A stretch of DNA of 64,000 bases from Arthrobacter sp. ok362 (GCF_900102785.1 NZ_FNGC01000004.1:1-64000), one strand, 5' to 3'; shown: positions 8,108 to 17,380, numbered from the stretch's first letter. Numbers and translations are program-made. Notes: generated from the sequence alone by a model not told the origin.

Positions 8108-9313
8108 GTGCGAATAGATATTGTGACCAAAGAATTCCCGCCGGAAATCTACGGCGGCGCCGGGGTCCATGTGGCGGAGCTCAGCAGGGTGCTGGCCCAA
8201 CGCGTGGACCTTCAGGTGCGTGCCTTCGGCGCGCCCCGCGAGCCCGGGTATCACGGAGCGACCGTCACGTCGTATTCCGTGCCCGAAGACCTGGGCTCAG
8301 CAAACGCGGCTATCCAGACCCTCGGGGTGGACCTGAGGATCGTTCCGGACATAGCCGGCGCGGACCTGGTCCACTCCCACACCTGGTATGCCAACATGGC
8401 CGGACACATCGCGTCGCTGCTCCACGGCATCCCGCATGTGCTCAGCGCCCACAGCCTGGAGCCGCTGCGCCCGTGGAAGGCCGAGCAGCTCGGTGGCGGA
8501 TACGCGGTGTCCTCATGGGTGGAGAAGACCGCCTACGAGGCCGCTGCCGCCATCATCGCCGTCTCGGAAGGGATGCGCCAGGACATCCTGCGCAGCTACC
8601 CGGACGTTGACCCGGCCAAGGTCAAGGTGGTCCACAACGGCATTGACGTCAGCTTGTGGAACCGGGACGAGGGCGACGACGTCGTCCGGGCCCTCGGGAT
8701 GGACCCGTCGCTGCCCAGTGTCGTGTTTGTCGGGCGCAACACGCGGCAGAAGGGCGTCCCGTACCTGCTCCGTGCCGCCGCCAAGCTGCCGGCCAATGTC
8801 CAGCTGGTGCTGTGCCTCGGCGCTGCGGACACGCCGGAACTGGCCGCCGAGACCGCGCGCCTCATCGAGGAGCTGCAGAGCCAGCGCAGCGGTGTGATCG
8901 TGGTGGAACGGATGCTTCCCCGCAATGAACTCGTCCAGGTCCTCAGCCACGCAACGGCGTTCGCCTGCCCGTCCATCTACGAGCCGCTGGGCATCGTGAA
9001 CCTTGAGGCGATGGCCTGCGGCGCCGCCGTGGTGGCCAGCGCCACCGGTGGTATTCCGGAGGTCGTCGAGCACGGCGTGACCGGGCTGCTCGTCGAGCTG
9101 GAGCAGGTCACCGACGGCACGGGCACGCCGCTGGATCCGGAGAAATTTGTCACCGAGTTCGCCGCCGCCCTGACCGAAGTGGTGTCCGATCCCGCCCGGG
9201 CGCGCGCCATGGGTGTAGCCGGCCGGCGCAGGGCCGAGGAGCACTTCTCCTGGGAATCCATCACGGAGACCACGCTCGAGGTTTACCGCTCGGTGCTCAC
9301 CAAGGACTCCTGA
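8108..9313 (+). CDS. glgA: Glycogen synthase / maltose-1-phosphate synthase (GT4)
   Basis: The 401-residue GT4 glycosyltransferase has the donor-site motif KEFPPEIYGGAGVH at the N-terminus, VHNGID in the linker, FVGRNTRQKG at the start of the second Rossmann domain, and EPLGIVNLEAMACG with the E-x7-E pair. GTG at 8108 gives the family start MRIDIVTKEFPP. TTG at 8099 and GTG at 8102 are in frame but less likely. The actinobacterial protein in this position, divergent from glgC, has been shown in mycobacteria (GlgM) to make maltose-1-phosphate from ADP-glucose and glucose-1-phosphate. Which acceptor is used here cannot be told from sequence. Confidence 0.93.
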   Translation: MRIDIVTKEFPPEIYGGAGVHVAELSRVLAQRVDLQVRAFGAPREPGYHGATVTSYSVPEDLGSANAAIQTLGVDLRIVPDIAGADLVHSHTWYANMAGHIASLLHGIPHVLSAHSLEPLRPWKAEQLGGGYAVSSWVEKTAYEAAAAIIAVSEGMRQDILRSYPDVDPAKVKVVHNGIDVSLWNRDEGDDVVRALGMDPSLPSVVFVGRNTRQKGVPYLLRAAAKLPANVQLVLCLGAADTPELAAETARLIEELQSQRSGVIVVERMLPRNELVQVLSHATAFACPSIYEPLGIVNLEAMACGAAVVASATGGIPEVVEHGVTGLLVELEQVTDGTGTPLDPEKFVTEFAAALTEVVSDPARARAMGVAGRRRAEEHFSWESITETTLEVYRSVLTKDS

Positions 9314-9348
9314 CCCAGCGTCCGAACAGTAGTAAGGCGACACAGGAG

Positions 9349-9391
9349 TACGACGGCGCCGCCCCGGCTGAGGGGCGGCGCCGCCGTCGTA
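9349..9391. terminator. Long hairpin between convergent glgA and acyl-CoA oxidase genes
   Basis: TACGACGGC-GCCGCCCC (9349-9365) pairs with GGGGCGGC-GCCGCCGTCGTA (9372-9391), leaving a 3-nt bulge and a 6-nt loop. It sits between convergent stop codons and is probably a bidirectional terminator. The U-tract is poor, as is usual in high-GC actinobacteria. Confidence 0.7.
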
Positions 9392-9402
9392 TTTCGGCCG
9401 GG

Positions 9403-11595
9403 TCAGGCGCCGGGGGCTTTTGTGCCGTGGGTTTTTGTCCCGTGGGCTTTTGTGGACTGGGCTTTTGTGCCGTGGGCCGCGCGGGCGAGCAGGATCTTTT
9501 CATCCAGGGGCGCGTGGCCGCTGGCCCGCTGTTTCCGGAAGTAGTCCCGGGCCTCGTCCTGGCGGACTTTCTCCGCGCCGGTGGAGATCTCAGCGCGGAG
9601 ATGCTCCGGCCCGTAACCGAAGGCGTCCACCAGGTCGACGGCGTGCGGGCGGATCTTCACGAGCAGGCGGTTGATGTATTCGCCCACGGTGCGTCCGCGC
9701 TGCATCGACAGCCTGCCGTTCATGAGGTACCAGGACAGGTTCTTCTCGATGAGGGACAGGCCGAACAGATCACGCAGCCACGTCAGGACCGTGTGCGTGC
9801 CCGGGTCTGTCACTTTCCCGAGCGCCGCGGTAAAGGCCTCCCACTGCAGCAGCTCCGCATGGGCCTGGGCGGCCTCGATGAGTTCGTGCTGGTGCGCGTT
9901 GAACAAGGCGGCGCCCTGCTGCTGCGGGAGCCTGTTCGCGCCCTTAAGGGCTGTGGCCACCTCCGCGACCATGGTCTGGACGCGGTCCGTCAGCAGGGTC
10001 CGCTGGCTTGCTTCGTCCTTGATCGCCAGGGCCGCTTTCTGCACCGATCCGGAGTCCGCTACGAACTGGGCGACGCCGCGTAGTCCGGTGCGGTGGATCG
10101 CGACACCGGTGGCCTGGCCCACGACGTAGCGGGCCAGCACGCCGAAGTTCACGGTGCGGAATTCCTTGGCGTAGTCGGCCAGCAGCCGCTTGGCGACCAG
10201 CTGCAGCAGGACCGTGTTGTCGCCTTCGAAAGTGGCGTACACGTCGAGGTCGGCGCGGAGCGAGGCGAAACGGTTCTCGATCAGGAATCCGGCGCCGCCG
10301 CAGGCCTCGCGGCATTCCTGCAGCGTGTCCAGTGCGTGCCAGGTGCTGAGCGGCTTGAGTGCCGCGGCCAGGGTCTCGAGGTCCTGGCGATCCTGGTCGG
10401 TGTCGTGACGGCCGGAGAAGACGTCGTCGAATTTCTGCAGCAGCTGCTCGCTGGCGAAGCTCGCGGCGTACGTGGCGGCCAGCCGGGTGAAGAGCCGGCG
10501 CTGGTGCCGCTGGTAGTCCAGCAGGACTTCCTCATCGGTCTGGGAGGAGGCATTGAACTGCCGGCGTTCGGTGGCGTACTGGATGGCGGTTTTCAGAGCC
10601 AGTTTCGACGCCGTCACGGCGGCGCCGTCGAGGGAGACCCGGCCCTGGACCAGCGTGCCGAGCATGGTGAAGAAGCGGCGGCCCGGGCTGGCGATGGGAG
10701 ACGTGTAGTTGCCCTCAGGGTCGACGTCGCCGTAGCGGTTCAGGAGGTTGCTGCGGGGGATCCGGACCTGGGTGAAGTGCAGCCGGCCGTTGTCGATGCC
10801 GTTCAGGCCGCCCTTAACGCCGTCGTCCTCGCCGCCGATGCCCGGCAGGAAATCCTTGGTCTCGGGGTCCCGGAGGTCCATGTAGAACGCGTGCACGCCG
10901 TGGTTGACGCCCTTTGTCACGAGCTGGGCGAACACGACGGCGGCCAGGCCATCGGTGGCGGCGTTGCCGATGTAGTCTTTCCACGCGGCCCGGAACGGCG
11001 TGTGGACCACGAACTCCTCGGCCGCGGGGTCGTAGGTGGCGGTGGTGGCGATGCTGGCCACGTCCGAACCGTGCCCGGTCTCGGTCATGGCGAAGCAGCC
11101 CGGGATCTCCAGGCTCATGATGCCGGGCAGCCACTTCTCGTGGTGTACGGCGGTGCCGAGGTGGTTCACTGCGGAGCCGAACAGTCCCCACTGGACGCCG
11201 GCCTTGATCTGCAGCGACGGGTCGGCGATGACCAGCTCCTGGAAACCGGCCACGTTCCCGCCGTGATCATCCGATCCGCCCACGGACTGTGGGAAGGCGC
11301 GGTGTACGGCGCCGTTGTCCACCAGGATCCTGAGCTGTCCGAACGCGCGTTGGCGATGATCGGTGTGGGTCAGGCCCTCGATCTTGTGCAGTTCCGGGCG
11401 GCCGGCGAGGCCCCTGGACTTCAGCCGGATATCGGCCCATTTGCCGAGCAGTTGTTCGCCAAGGGCCGCGACGTCGACGGCGGGCGCCTCCGGGGAGCCG
11501 GGCTGGGCGCCGGAACGGCCGGCTGGTGCGGTCGCCGCCGGCGTCGTGGTGCGGCGAGGCGCGTTGCCGGTGGTGCGGTCGGCTAGTTCAGTCAT
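9403..11595 (-). CDS. Acyl-CoA oxidase/dehydrogenase (ACOX-type flavoprotein)
   Basis: The 730-residue protein has the length and motifs of the acyl-CoA oxidase branch of the acyl-CoA dehydrogenase superfamily: GCFAMTETGHGSDV (flavin site), FHTPFRAAWKDYIGNA-like text, and a long C-terminal second helical half. It catalyses the first, alpha-beta oxidation step of beta-oxidation using FAD. Whether O2 or an electron-transfer flavoprotein accepts electrons is uncertain. ATG at 11595 follows AAGGA. The C-terminus (about 9413-9475) is a low-complexity run of four pentapeptides of the form HGTKA/QSTKA/HGTKT/HGTKA, an unusual basic tail. The neighbouring TetR gene and the divergent fadA-fabG-maoC operon complete a fatty-acid module like fadE5-fadA2-fabG4-htdX of mycobacteria. 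Confidence 0.9.
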   Translation of the reverse strand: MTELADRTTGNAPRRTTTPAATAPAGRSGAQPGSPEAPAVDVAALGEQLLGKWADIRLKSRGLAGRPELHKIEGLTHTDHRQRAFGQLRILVDNGAVHRAFPQSVGGSDDHGGNVAGFQELVIADPSLQIKAGVQWGLFGSAVNHLGTAVHHEKWLPGIMSLEIPGCFAMTETGHGSDVASIATTATYDPAAEEFVVHTPFRAAWKDYIGNAATDGLAAVVFAQLVTKGVNHGVHAFYMDLRDPETKDFLPGIGGEDDGVKGGLNGIDNGRLHFTQVRIPRSNLLNRYGDVDPEGNYTSPIASPGRRFFTMLGTLVQGRVSLDGAAVTASKLALKTAIQYATERRQFNASSQTDEEVLLDYQRHQRRLFTRLAATYAASFASEQLLQKFDDVFSGRHDTDQDRQDLETLAAALKPLSTWHALDTLQECREACGGAGFLIENRFASLRADLDVYATFEGDNTVLLQLVAKRLLADYAKEFRTVNFGVLARYVVGQATGVAIHRTGLRGVAQFVADSGSVQKAALAIKDEASQRTLLTDRVQTMVAEVATALKGANRLPQQQGAALFNAHQHELIEAAQAHAELLQWEAFTAALGKVTDPGTHTVLTWLRDLFGLSLIEKNLSWYLMNGRLSMQRGRTVGEYINRLLVKIRPHAVDLVDAFGYGPEHLRAEISTGAEKVRQDEARDYFRKQRASGHAPLDEKILLARAAHGTKAQSTKAHGTKTHGTKAPGA

Positions 11596-11682
11596 GTCGT
11601 TTCCTTCTGTGGTTCTGACAATCTTTAGTGCTGACAATTCAGTCCGAAGGCGTAGGCGTAGGCGTGGGCCGGAGCGCCGCGG

Positions 11683-12405
11683 CTACGGCGCTCCGGGGTC
11701 CGCCGGTGCCGGAGCCGGGTCCACCGGTGACTGCAGCTCGGGGGCTATGCCGAAGCAGAGCCAGTCCGTGATCTGCCGTGCCATGGCTTCCTGGTCCGGC
11801 CGGCCGGGCCCGGGCGGGCTGGCGAGCCACTGCTCTCCGGCGTTCCGGACCAGGCCGATCGCGGCATTGGGCCAGTAGCCGATCACGGCTTCCTTGTCCT
11901 GGCCGCCGCCCAGATGGCTGCGCATGGGCCGGGCAATCATGTCGCTGATGGCGGCGAAGAAGTGGCTCAATGCGCCGGCCGTGGAGATGGGCGCGCTGGC
12001 GGTATCCGCTTCGCCGGGGGCGTGGCGCGTGACAAAGGCGTAAACATTGGGGCTGGTCTCGGCCATCTGCAGGTAGGCGGACACCATCGCGAACAGGCCT
12101 TCGCGGGGCGTCTGGGCGCTCTGGGCCGCCTCCTGGATGCGCCGCTGCATCTGGCTCAGAGCCACTTCGCCCACGGCCTGCTGGAGTCCGGCCTTGTCGC
12201 CGAAATAGCGGTAAAACACGGACTTTGAGGTTCCCGCGGCTGCGGCAATGTCCTCCATCGATGCGTCACTGCCAAGGGCGTGCACCGCCCTCCGGGCCGA
12301 CTTAATGAGCTCCCGCCGCCGTTCCTCGCGGTGGGACTGCCAGCGGGAAGCGCGGCCGTCGACGGCGGCCCGTCCGGCGGGCGGGAGGTCGTGGATGATG
12401 TTCAC
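11683..12405 (-). CDS. TetR-family transcriptional regulator of the fatty-acid module
   Basis: The 240-residue regulator has an N-terminal TetR helix-turn-helix, with ASMEDIAAAAGTSKSVFYRYFGDK as its core (split here as ASMEDIAAAAG and TSKSVFYRYFGDK). It has a divergent C-terminal ligand domain and an Ala/Pro-rich tail. GTG at 12405 was chosen because upstream reading is not TetR-like and the start abuts a perfect operator-like palindrome. It should repress itself and the divergent thiolase operon, and perhaps the acyl-CoA oxidase gene downstream. An acyl-CoA effector is inferred from the neighbours. Confidence 0.88.
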   Translation of the reverse strand: MNIIHDLPPAGRAAVDGRASRWQSHREERRRELIKSARRAVHALGSDASMEDIAAAAGTSKSVFYRYFGDKAGLQQAVGEVALSQMQRRIQEAAQSAQTPREGLFAMVSAYLQMAETSPNVYAFVTRHAPGEADTASAPISTAGALSHFFAAISDMIARPMRSHLGGGQDKEAVIGYWPNAAIGLVRNAGEQWLASPPGPGRPDQEAMARQITDWLCFGIAPELQSPVDPAPAPADPGAP

Positions 12406-12437
12406 GATACCCAGCGTATCAGGTACGCTGGGTATCG
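12405..12437. promoter_or_regulatory. Perfect 14-bp inverted repeat, probable TetR operator
   Basis: CGATACCCAGCGTA (12405-12418) and TACGCTGGGTATCG (12424-12437) are exact inverted copies separated by TCAGG. The palindrome touches the GTG start of the tetR-type gene and ends 29 bp before the ATG of fadA, so bound repressor would block both divergent promoters. This is direct sequence observation; the identity of the binding protein is inferred. Confidence 0.8.
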
Positions 12438-12466
12438 GTAATCGCTTTGATCGAAGGAGACAGCCC

Positions 12467-13882
12467 ATGTCCGTCAACGGACCGTCAGTGCCCGGACCGC
12501 AGGAACCACCGGCCGCGGCCACCCCCGCAGGGGGCGCCGCGGGGACCGCAGCAGGGATGTCACAGCACGGGGGCACAGCCTCGGCGCAGCTCCGCAGGGC
12601 CGTGGTTGTGGGCGGCAACCGCATCCCGTTTGCCCGGACCGGCGGCGCGTACACCAAGTCCTCCAACCAGGACATGCTCACCGCCGCTCTGGACGGATTG
12701 ATCGCCCGCTTCGGCCTTCAGGACGAACGGATCGGGGAAGTCGCGGCCGGAGCTGTCCTCAAGCACTCCCGCGACTTCAACCTCACCCGGGAAGCCGTGC
12801 TGGGCTCGGCCCTCTCTGCCGAGACCCCGGCGTACGACCTCCAGCAGGCCTGCGCCACCGGCCTGGAAACGGTGCTCGGCCTGGCGAACAAGATCAAACT
12901 GGGCCAGATTGATTCCGCGATCGCCGGTGGCGTCGACTCCGCCTCTGACGCCCCCATTGCGGTCAGTGAGGGACTCCGCGAGGTGCTTCTTGACCTCAAC
13001 CGTGCCAAGACGGTGTCTCGGAAGCTGCAGGTCCTCAGCCGGCTCCGGCCCAAGGATCTCGCCCCCGACGCCCCGAACACGGGGGAGCCGCGTACCGGGC
13101 TGTCGATGGGCGAGCACCAGGCGCTGACCACCGCGCAGTGGAAGATCACCCGCGAGGCCCAGGATGAGCTCGCCTTCAACAGCCACCGGAATCTTGCCGC
13201 GGCCTACGACGCCGGCTTCTTCGACGACCTTCTGACCCCTTACCGGGGACTGAGCCGGGACTCCAACCTGCGCGCCGATACGAGCCTGGCGAAACTGGCC
13301 ACGCTCAAGCCCGTGTTCGGCAAGAACCTTGGCGCCGAGGCGACCATGACGGCCGGCAACTCCACCCCGCTGACGGATGGCGCCTCCACCGTGCTGCTCG
13401 CGTCCGAAGAATGGGCCGACGCCCACGACCTCCCCAAGCTGGCCACGGTCGTCGACGGCGAGGCTGCCGCGGTCGACTTTGTCCACGGCAAGGACGGGCT
13501 GCTCATGGCGCCGGCCTTCGCGGTGCCCCGGCTGCTCGCCCGCCACAATCTCACCCTCGCGGACATCGACTTCTTCGAGATCCACGAGGCCTTCGCCGGC
13601 ACGGTGCTGAGCACTCTTGCCGCGTGGGAGGACGAGGAATTCGGCCGCACCCGCCTGGGCCTGGACGGCGCCTTCGGCAGCATCGACCGGACCAAACTGA
13701 ACGTCAACGGCTCCTCGCTGGCCGCCGGACACCCGTTTGCTGCCACTGGTGGACGGATAGTGGCGTCGCTGGCCAAAATGCTGCACGCCCAAGGCCAGGT
13801 TAGCGGGCGCCCGGCCCGCGGGCTTGTGTCCATTTGCGCCGCCGGCGGCCAGGGCGTCGTCGCAATCCTCGAAGCACTCTAA
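12467..13882 (+). CDS. Acetyl-CoA C-acyltransferase (thiolase), FadA2/FadI-like
   Basis: The 471-residue thiolase cleaves 3-ketoacyl-CoA with CoA in the last step of beta-oxidation, or condenses acetyl units. The nucleophile Cys is in QQACATGLE. The C-terminal catalytic set is visible as EIHEAFAG, NVNGSSLAAGHPFAATGGR and SICAAGGQG. ATG at 12467 has AAGGAG at 7 nt. This leaves an extra low-complexity N-terminal region of about 40 residues before LRRAVVVGGNRIPFAR. A second ATG at 12557 without a clear ribosome site would give a shorter protein. It is the first gene of the fadA-fabG-maoC operon, 10 bp from fabG. Confidence 0.93.
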   Translation: MSVNGPSVPGPQEPPAAATPAGGAAGTAAGMSQHGGTASAQLRRAVVVGGNRIPFARTGGAYTKSSNQDMLTAALDGLIARFGLQDERIGEVAAGAVLKHSRDFNLTREAVLGSALSAETPAYDLQQACATGLETVLGLANKIKLGQIDSAIAGGVDSASDAPIAVSEGLREVLLDLNRAKTVSRKLQVLSRLRPKDLAPDAPNTGEPRTGLSMGEHQALTTAQWKITREAQDELAFNSHRNLAAAYDAGFFDDLLTPYRGLSRDSNLRADTSLAKLATLKPVFGKNLGAEATMTAGNSTPLTDGASTVLLASEEWADAHDLPKLATVVDGEAAAVDFVHGKDGLLMAPAFAVPRLLARHNLTLADIDFFEIHEAFAGTVLSTLAAWEDEEFGRTRLGLDGAFGSIDRTKLNVNGSSLAAGHPFAATGGRIVASLAKMLHAQGQVSGRPARGLVSICAAGGQGVVAILEAL

Positions 13883-13892
13883 GGAGAATCCG

Positions 13893-15233
13893 ATGAGCGA
13901 CAAGTACACCCGGTTCGTCAGCCACGGATTCGGCAAGGACATCGCCAAGCGGCTCGGCCTCCCGCAGCCGGTGGCCCTCCGGCGGTACGAGACCGGCAGC
14001 CCCGTGATCGAAGGACCCGTCCTGGTCCAGGGCTCAACCGCCGGCGCCGACGACCTCGCCGCCACGCTCCTGGCCTGGAACCTCGACGTCCGCCGCCACG
14101 CGATTCCCAAGGAGAAGCTCGGCGCCATCATCCTGGTGCTGGACGAACTGGCCCACCCTGGCGACCTCGAGAAACCGGTGCTCACCGCCGCCACCTCGCT
14201 GCGTGATCTCGCCCCCAACGCCCGCGTCATCACCGTATCCCGCACGGCAGACTCCGCGACGGAGCCGGCAACGGCAGCGGCCCGGCAGGGCGTGGACGGC
14301 CTCCTGCGGTCTCTGGCGAAGGAACTCCGCGCCGGCGCCACCGGCAACGGCATCCTGCTCGCGGACGGCGCGCGGACCACCAGCCCCGCCACGCTGGGAG
14401 CGTTGAGGTTCTTCTTGTCGGGCCGCTCGGCGTTTGTGGACGGGCAGTTCCTGACCGTCAGCTCCGGCGCCGGGCAGCTGCCCGAGGCCGTCGAGAGACC
14501 GCTGGCCGGCAAGGTGGCCGTCGTGACTGGCGCCGCCCGGGGAATCGGGGCCGCGATCGCCCGCACCCTGTACCGCGACGGCGCCACCCTGATCCTCGTC
14601 GACATCCCGGCCGCCGGGGACCATCTTGCGGAGGTGGCCAACCAGGTCCACGGGACGGCCCTGCAACTGGACATCAGCCGCCACGACGCTGGCCAGCGGA
14701 TCATCGACCACGCCGCGGCACGGCACGGCCGGCTGGACATCATGATCCACAATGCCGGGATCACCCGTGACAAGCTTCTGGCCAACATGGACGCGGGCCG
14801 CTGGAACTCCGTGATCGCCGTCAACATCGCCGCGCAACTGCGGATCAACGAGGCCCTCCTGGCCTCGGAGCACCTCGGCGATGCGCCCCGGATCGTGTCC
14901 GTGGCCTCCACCAGCGGCATCGCCGGAAACCGCGGCCAGACCAACTATGCAGCTTCCAAGGCCGGCGTGATCGGCATGGTGCGCGCCACTGCGGCGCTGA
15001 TCGGCGAGCGCGGCGGCTCCATCAACGCCGTCGCTCCGGGCTTCATCGAAACGGAGATGACCGCCAGGATCCCCTTCGCCACCCGCGAAGTGGCGCGCCG
15101 GCTCAATTCCCTGCAGCAGGGCGGCCAGCCGGGCGACGTCGCCGAGGCCATCGCGTTCCTGGCCAGCGACGCCGCTGGCGGGATTTCCGGCGAGGTGCTG
15201 CGCGTCTGCGGGCAGAACCTGGTCGGCGCATGA
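13893..15233 (+). CDS. High-molecular-weight 3-oxoacyl-ACP/CoA reductase (FabG4-like SDR)
   Basis: The 446-residue protein has two Rossmann-like halves, as in mycobacterial FabG4. A degenerate N-terminal half (about 1-205) is followed by an active C-terminal SDR. The C-terminal half has TGAARGIGAAIA for NADH binding, NAGITRD, and the catalytic Ser and Tyr-x3-Lys in ASTSGIAGN and NYAASKAG. It reduces 3-ketoacyl-CoA/ACP or, in reverse, oxidises 3-hydroxyacyl-CoA. AAGGAG precedes ATG 13893, and the stop overlaps the next start by ATGA. Gene order matches the fadA2-fabG4-htdX set. Confidence 0.93.
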   Translation: MSDKYTRFVSHGFGKDIAKRLGLPQPVALRRYETGSPVIEGPVLVQGSTAGADDLAATLLAWNLDVRRHAIPKEKLGAIILVLDELAHPGDLEKPVLTAATSLRDLAPNARVITVSRTADSATEPATAAARQGVDGLLRSLAKELRAGATGNGILLADGARTTSPATLGALRFFLSGRSAFVDGQFLTVSSGAGQLPEAVERPLAGKVAVVTGAARGIGAAIARTLYRDGATLILVDIPAAGDHLAEVANQVHGTALQLDISRHDAGQRIIDHAAARHGRLDIMIHNAGITRDKLLANMDAGRWNSVIAVNIAAQLRINEALLASEHLGDAPRIVSVASTSGIAGNRGQTNYAASKAGVIGMVRATAALIGERGGSINAVAPGFIETEMTARIPFATREVARRLNSLQQGGQPGDVAEAIAFLASDAAGGISGEVLRVCGQNLVGA

Positions 15234-16174
15234 GCGGTTCCCGGACCGTCATCCTGGGCGAGATGCCGTCCCTGTCCAAGCTCTACGTCAACGCGGCGGC
15301 CTCGGCCGCACGCCGCCGGGTCCTGGGCACCCACGGCGGCACCGAACTGCCGGCCTACACCCACGAGGTCCGTGGCGTGAAGGCCGACGTCGCCAACCTG
15401 ACGGCCTACCAGCACCTGATCGGTGAGAGCGCGAGCGATGTCCTCCCGGCCGGGTTCATCCATGCCCTGGCGTTTCCGCTGGCCATGAGCGTGATGAACC
15501 GGGACGATTTTCCGCTGCCCCTGCTGGGCATGATCCATCTGAGCAACAAGGTGGTGCAGGCCGCGCCGGTCCCGTTCACCCAGGCCCTGGACATCCGGGC
15601 CCGGGTGGAGAACCTGCGCGGCCACCGGGCCGGCACCCAGCTCGACGTCGTGGCAGAGGTCTTTACCGCCGGGCGAGACGCCGCCGGGCAAGCCGCCGCA
15701 AAGCAAGAAGACGTCCGCTGGCGCGGGGTCTCGACCTACCTGGCCAAGGGGGTGTTCCTGCCCGGGATCGACAAGCCCTCGGTGCCGGTGACGCCGCCGC
15801 CGTTCTCGGCGCCGGACCCCACGGCGCTGTGGCAGCTTGGCGTCGACACCGGGCGGGCCTACGCCGCTGTGTCCGGCGACTTCAACCCCATCCACCTGAG
15901 CGTCTTGACTGCCAAGGCTCTGGGCATGCGCCGTTCCCTTGCCCACGGCATGTACCTAGCGTCGCGGGCGCTGGCCGACGTCGGCGCCGTCAGGGGGGAC
16001 TCGTTCCGCTGGGAAGTTGCCTTCGAAGCGCCCGTGTTCCTGCCGGCCCGCGTTGCGCTGGACATCGGCACGGTGCAGGCCGACGGCGGCGCCTGGGAGC
16101 GCTCCGACTATGTGGCGTGGAACCCGCTGTCCGGGCGCCGGCACTTTAGCGGGTCTGTCGCGGCGCTGCCGTAG
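15230..16174 (+). CDS. MaoC-type (R)-3-hydroxyacyl-CoA dehydratase/hydratase, HtdX-like
   Basis: The 314-residue protein has a degenerate N-terminal hot-dog domain and a C-terminal MaoC domain with the hydratase-2 motif: YAAVSGDFNPIHLS, with catalytic Asp and His, then RSLAHGMYLAS. It hydrates enoyl-CoA or dehydrates 3-hydroxyacyl-CoA. It overlaps fabG by four bases, indicating translational coupling. Together with the thiolase and reductase it supplies a complete set of steps between enoyl-CoA and acetyl-CoA. Confidence 0.92.
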   Translation: MSGSRTVILGEMPSLSKLYVNAAASAARRRVLGTHGGTELPAYTHEVRGVKADVANLTAYQHLIGESASDVLPAGFIHALAFPLAMSVMNRDDFPLPLLGMIHLSNKVVQAAPVPFTQALDIRARVENLRGHRAGTQLDVVAEVFTAGRDAAGQAAAKQEDVRWRGVSTYLAKGVFLPGIDKPSVPVTPPPFSAPDPTALWQLGVDTGRAYAAVSGDFNPIHLSVLTAKALGMRRSLAHGMYLASRALADVGAVRGDSFRWEVAFEAPVFLPARVALDIGTVQADGGAWERSDYVAWNPLSGRRHFSGSVAALP

Positions 16175-16228
16175 CCGAGCGGGACAAATCCGCGGGACCC
16201 GCCCAGCGGGCGGACGGCGCGCGCTTGC

Positions 16229-17380
16229 CTAGCCTGCGGGCGCCTTGGCCGGTTCTTCCTCCGGCCGGCCGGGTGTGGCCACCCGCAGCATGCGGTGGAG
16301 GCTCACGAGGATTGATTCCGCCGCGCTCGGGGCGCCCTTGCTGTGCGGTTCGGAGGCAAGCCGGGCAGTCAATTCGTTGATTGCCGAGTCGGCGGAGCGG
16401 GCCAACTCGGCCTGGCGTTCCGGCTGTTCGTCCTCCAAGGCATGCAGCACGTCGCCGACAGAAGCCATGGCGTCCCCGAGGGGCGCCGCGGAGGCGTCGG
16501 GGATCACGAAGGGGGTGTCCTGGGCCCAGATGACGTCCGAGAGCACCTGGGTCACGTCCTGGACGTGGAAGGTCAGCCGCTCGAGGTCCCGCAGGTTCCG
16601 GTAGTCGAGTTCCATGTCCCGCGGATGCAGGCGGCGGCGGGGATTGGCCTGGCGGCTCGCATCCGCCTTCTCGACGGCGAGGCGCACGGAGCGGGCGTGC
16701 GCTGCGAGTGCCTCCGAACGGCGGGACCAGTCCTGATGTTCCGGCGGCCAGCTTTCCTTGAGGGCCTTGCCCATGTCCCAGAGCTGCTGGGCGAGTGCCT
16801 GGCGCAGTTCCGCGATACTCAGGGCCGCGGCCCGGAAGTGCAGCGGCGGGAACACCAGCAGGTTCACGATGATGCCCACCGTGACGCCGACGCCCATCTG
16901 AAAGAGGTACCCGAACGAGAACGTGTCCGGATTATGGCCGCCAACCAACAGCACCAGCAGCGCCGCCGTCGGGATCCAGTCCCGGCCCGAGCCGATCTTC
17001 GGCAGTCCGGCCAGGATAACGCCCAGACCCATAACCACCGCGACCGTCAGCGGAGACGGCGATCCGAGGCTGAACAGCACGAACGCCAGCCCTACGCCGA
17101 TCGCCAGGCCGACGAGCGTCTGCAGGCCCTGGCGCATGGAACCGGCCACGTTCTCGTACATGGCGACCAAGGCGCCGAGGGGCGCGTAATACGGATATTC
17201 GGCGGCGGATCCCGGCATGTAGGGGGCGATCGCGAAGGCGATGCCCGCGGCCAGCGCCGCTTTCAGGGCCAGCTGGAGCCGGGGCCACAGCAGCGTCGCG
17301 GAGACAGCGCGGGATACATTCCGGGCCCATTTGCGCGGCGGGGAGGGCGGGCTGTCTGCTGTCTTTTCGGGAGTGACCAT
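16229..17380 (-). CDS. FUSC-family membrane protein, aromatic acid exporter type
   Basis: The 383-residue protein has an N-terminal membrane half with about six hydrophobic helices (for example LALKAALAAGIAFAIAPY and LTVAVVMGLGVILAG). A cytosolic, helical C-terminal half of about 190 residues is rich in Arg, Glu and Ala. This is the layout of the FUSC/ArAE permease family, which is linked to efflux of aromatic acids. The substrate is unknown. It stands alone, convergent with maoC and in the same direction as the serine hydrolase gene upstream, from which it is 82 bp distant. Confidence 0.82.
   Translation of the reverse strand: MVTPEKTADSPPSPPRKWARNVSRAVSATLLWPRLQLALKAALAAGIAFAIAPYMPGSAAEYPYYAPLGALVAMYENVAGSMRQGLQTLVGLAIGVGLAFVLFSLGSPSPLTVAVVMGLGVILAGLPKIGSGRDWIPTAALLVLLVGGHNPDTFSFGYLFQMGVGVTVGIIVNLLVFPPLHFRAAALSIAELRQALAQQLWDMGKALKESWPPEHQDWSRRSEALAAHARSVRLAVEKADASRQANPRRRLHPRDMELDYRNLRDLERLTFHVQDVTQVLSDVIWAQDTPFVIPDASAAPLGDAMASVGDVLHALEDEQPERQAELARSADSAINELTARLASEPHSKGAPSAAESILVSLHRMLRVATPGRPEEEPAKAPAG

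Noticed and set aside
9877..11586. Long plus-strand open frames opposite the acyl-CoA oxidase
   Set aside because: They follow the GC-rich third-position pattern of an antisense shadow and show no family motif.
13900..14944. Minus-strand frames opposite fabG and thiolase
   Set aside because: Shadow frames with Arg/Pro/Ala-rich text and no recognisable protein.
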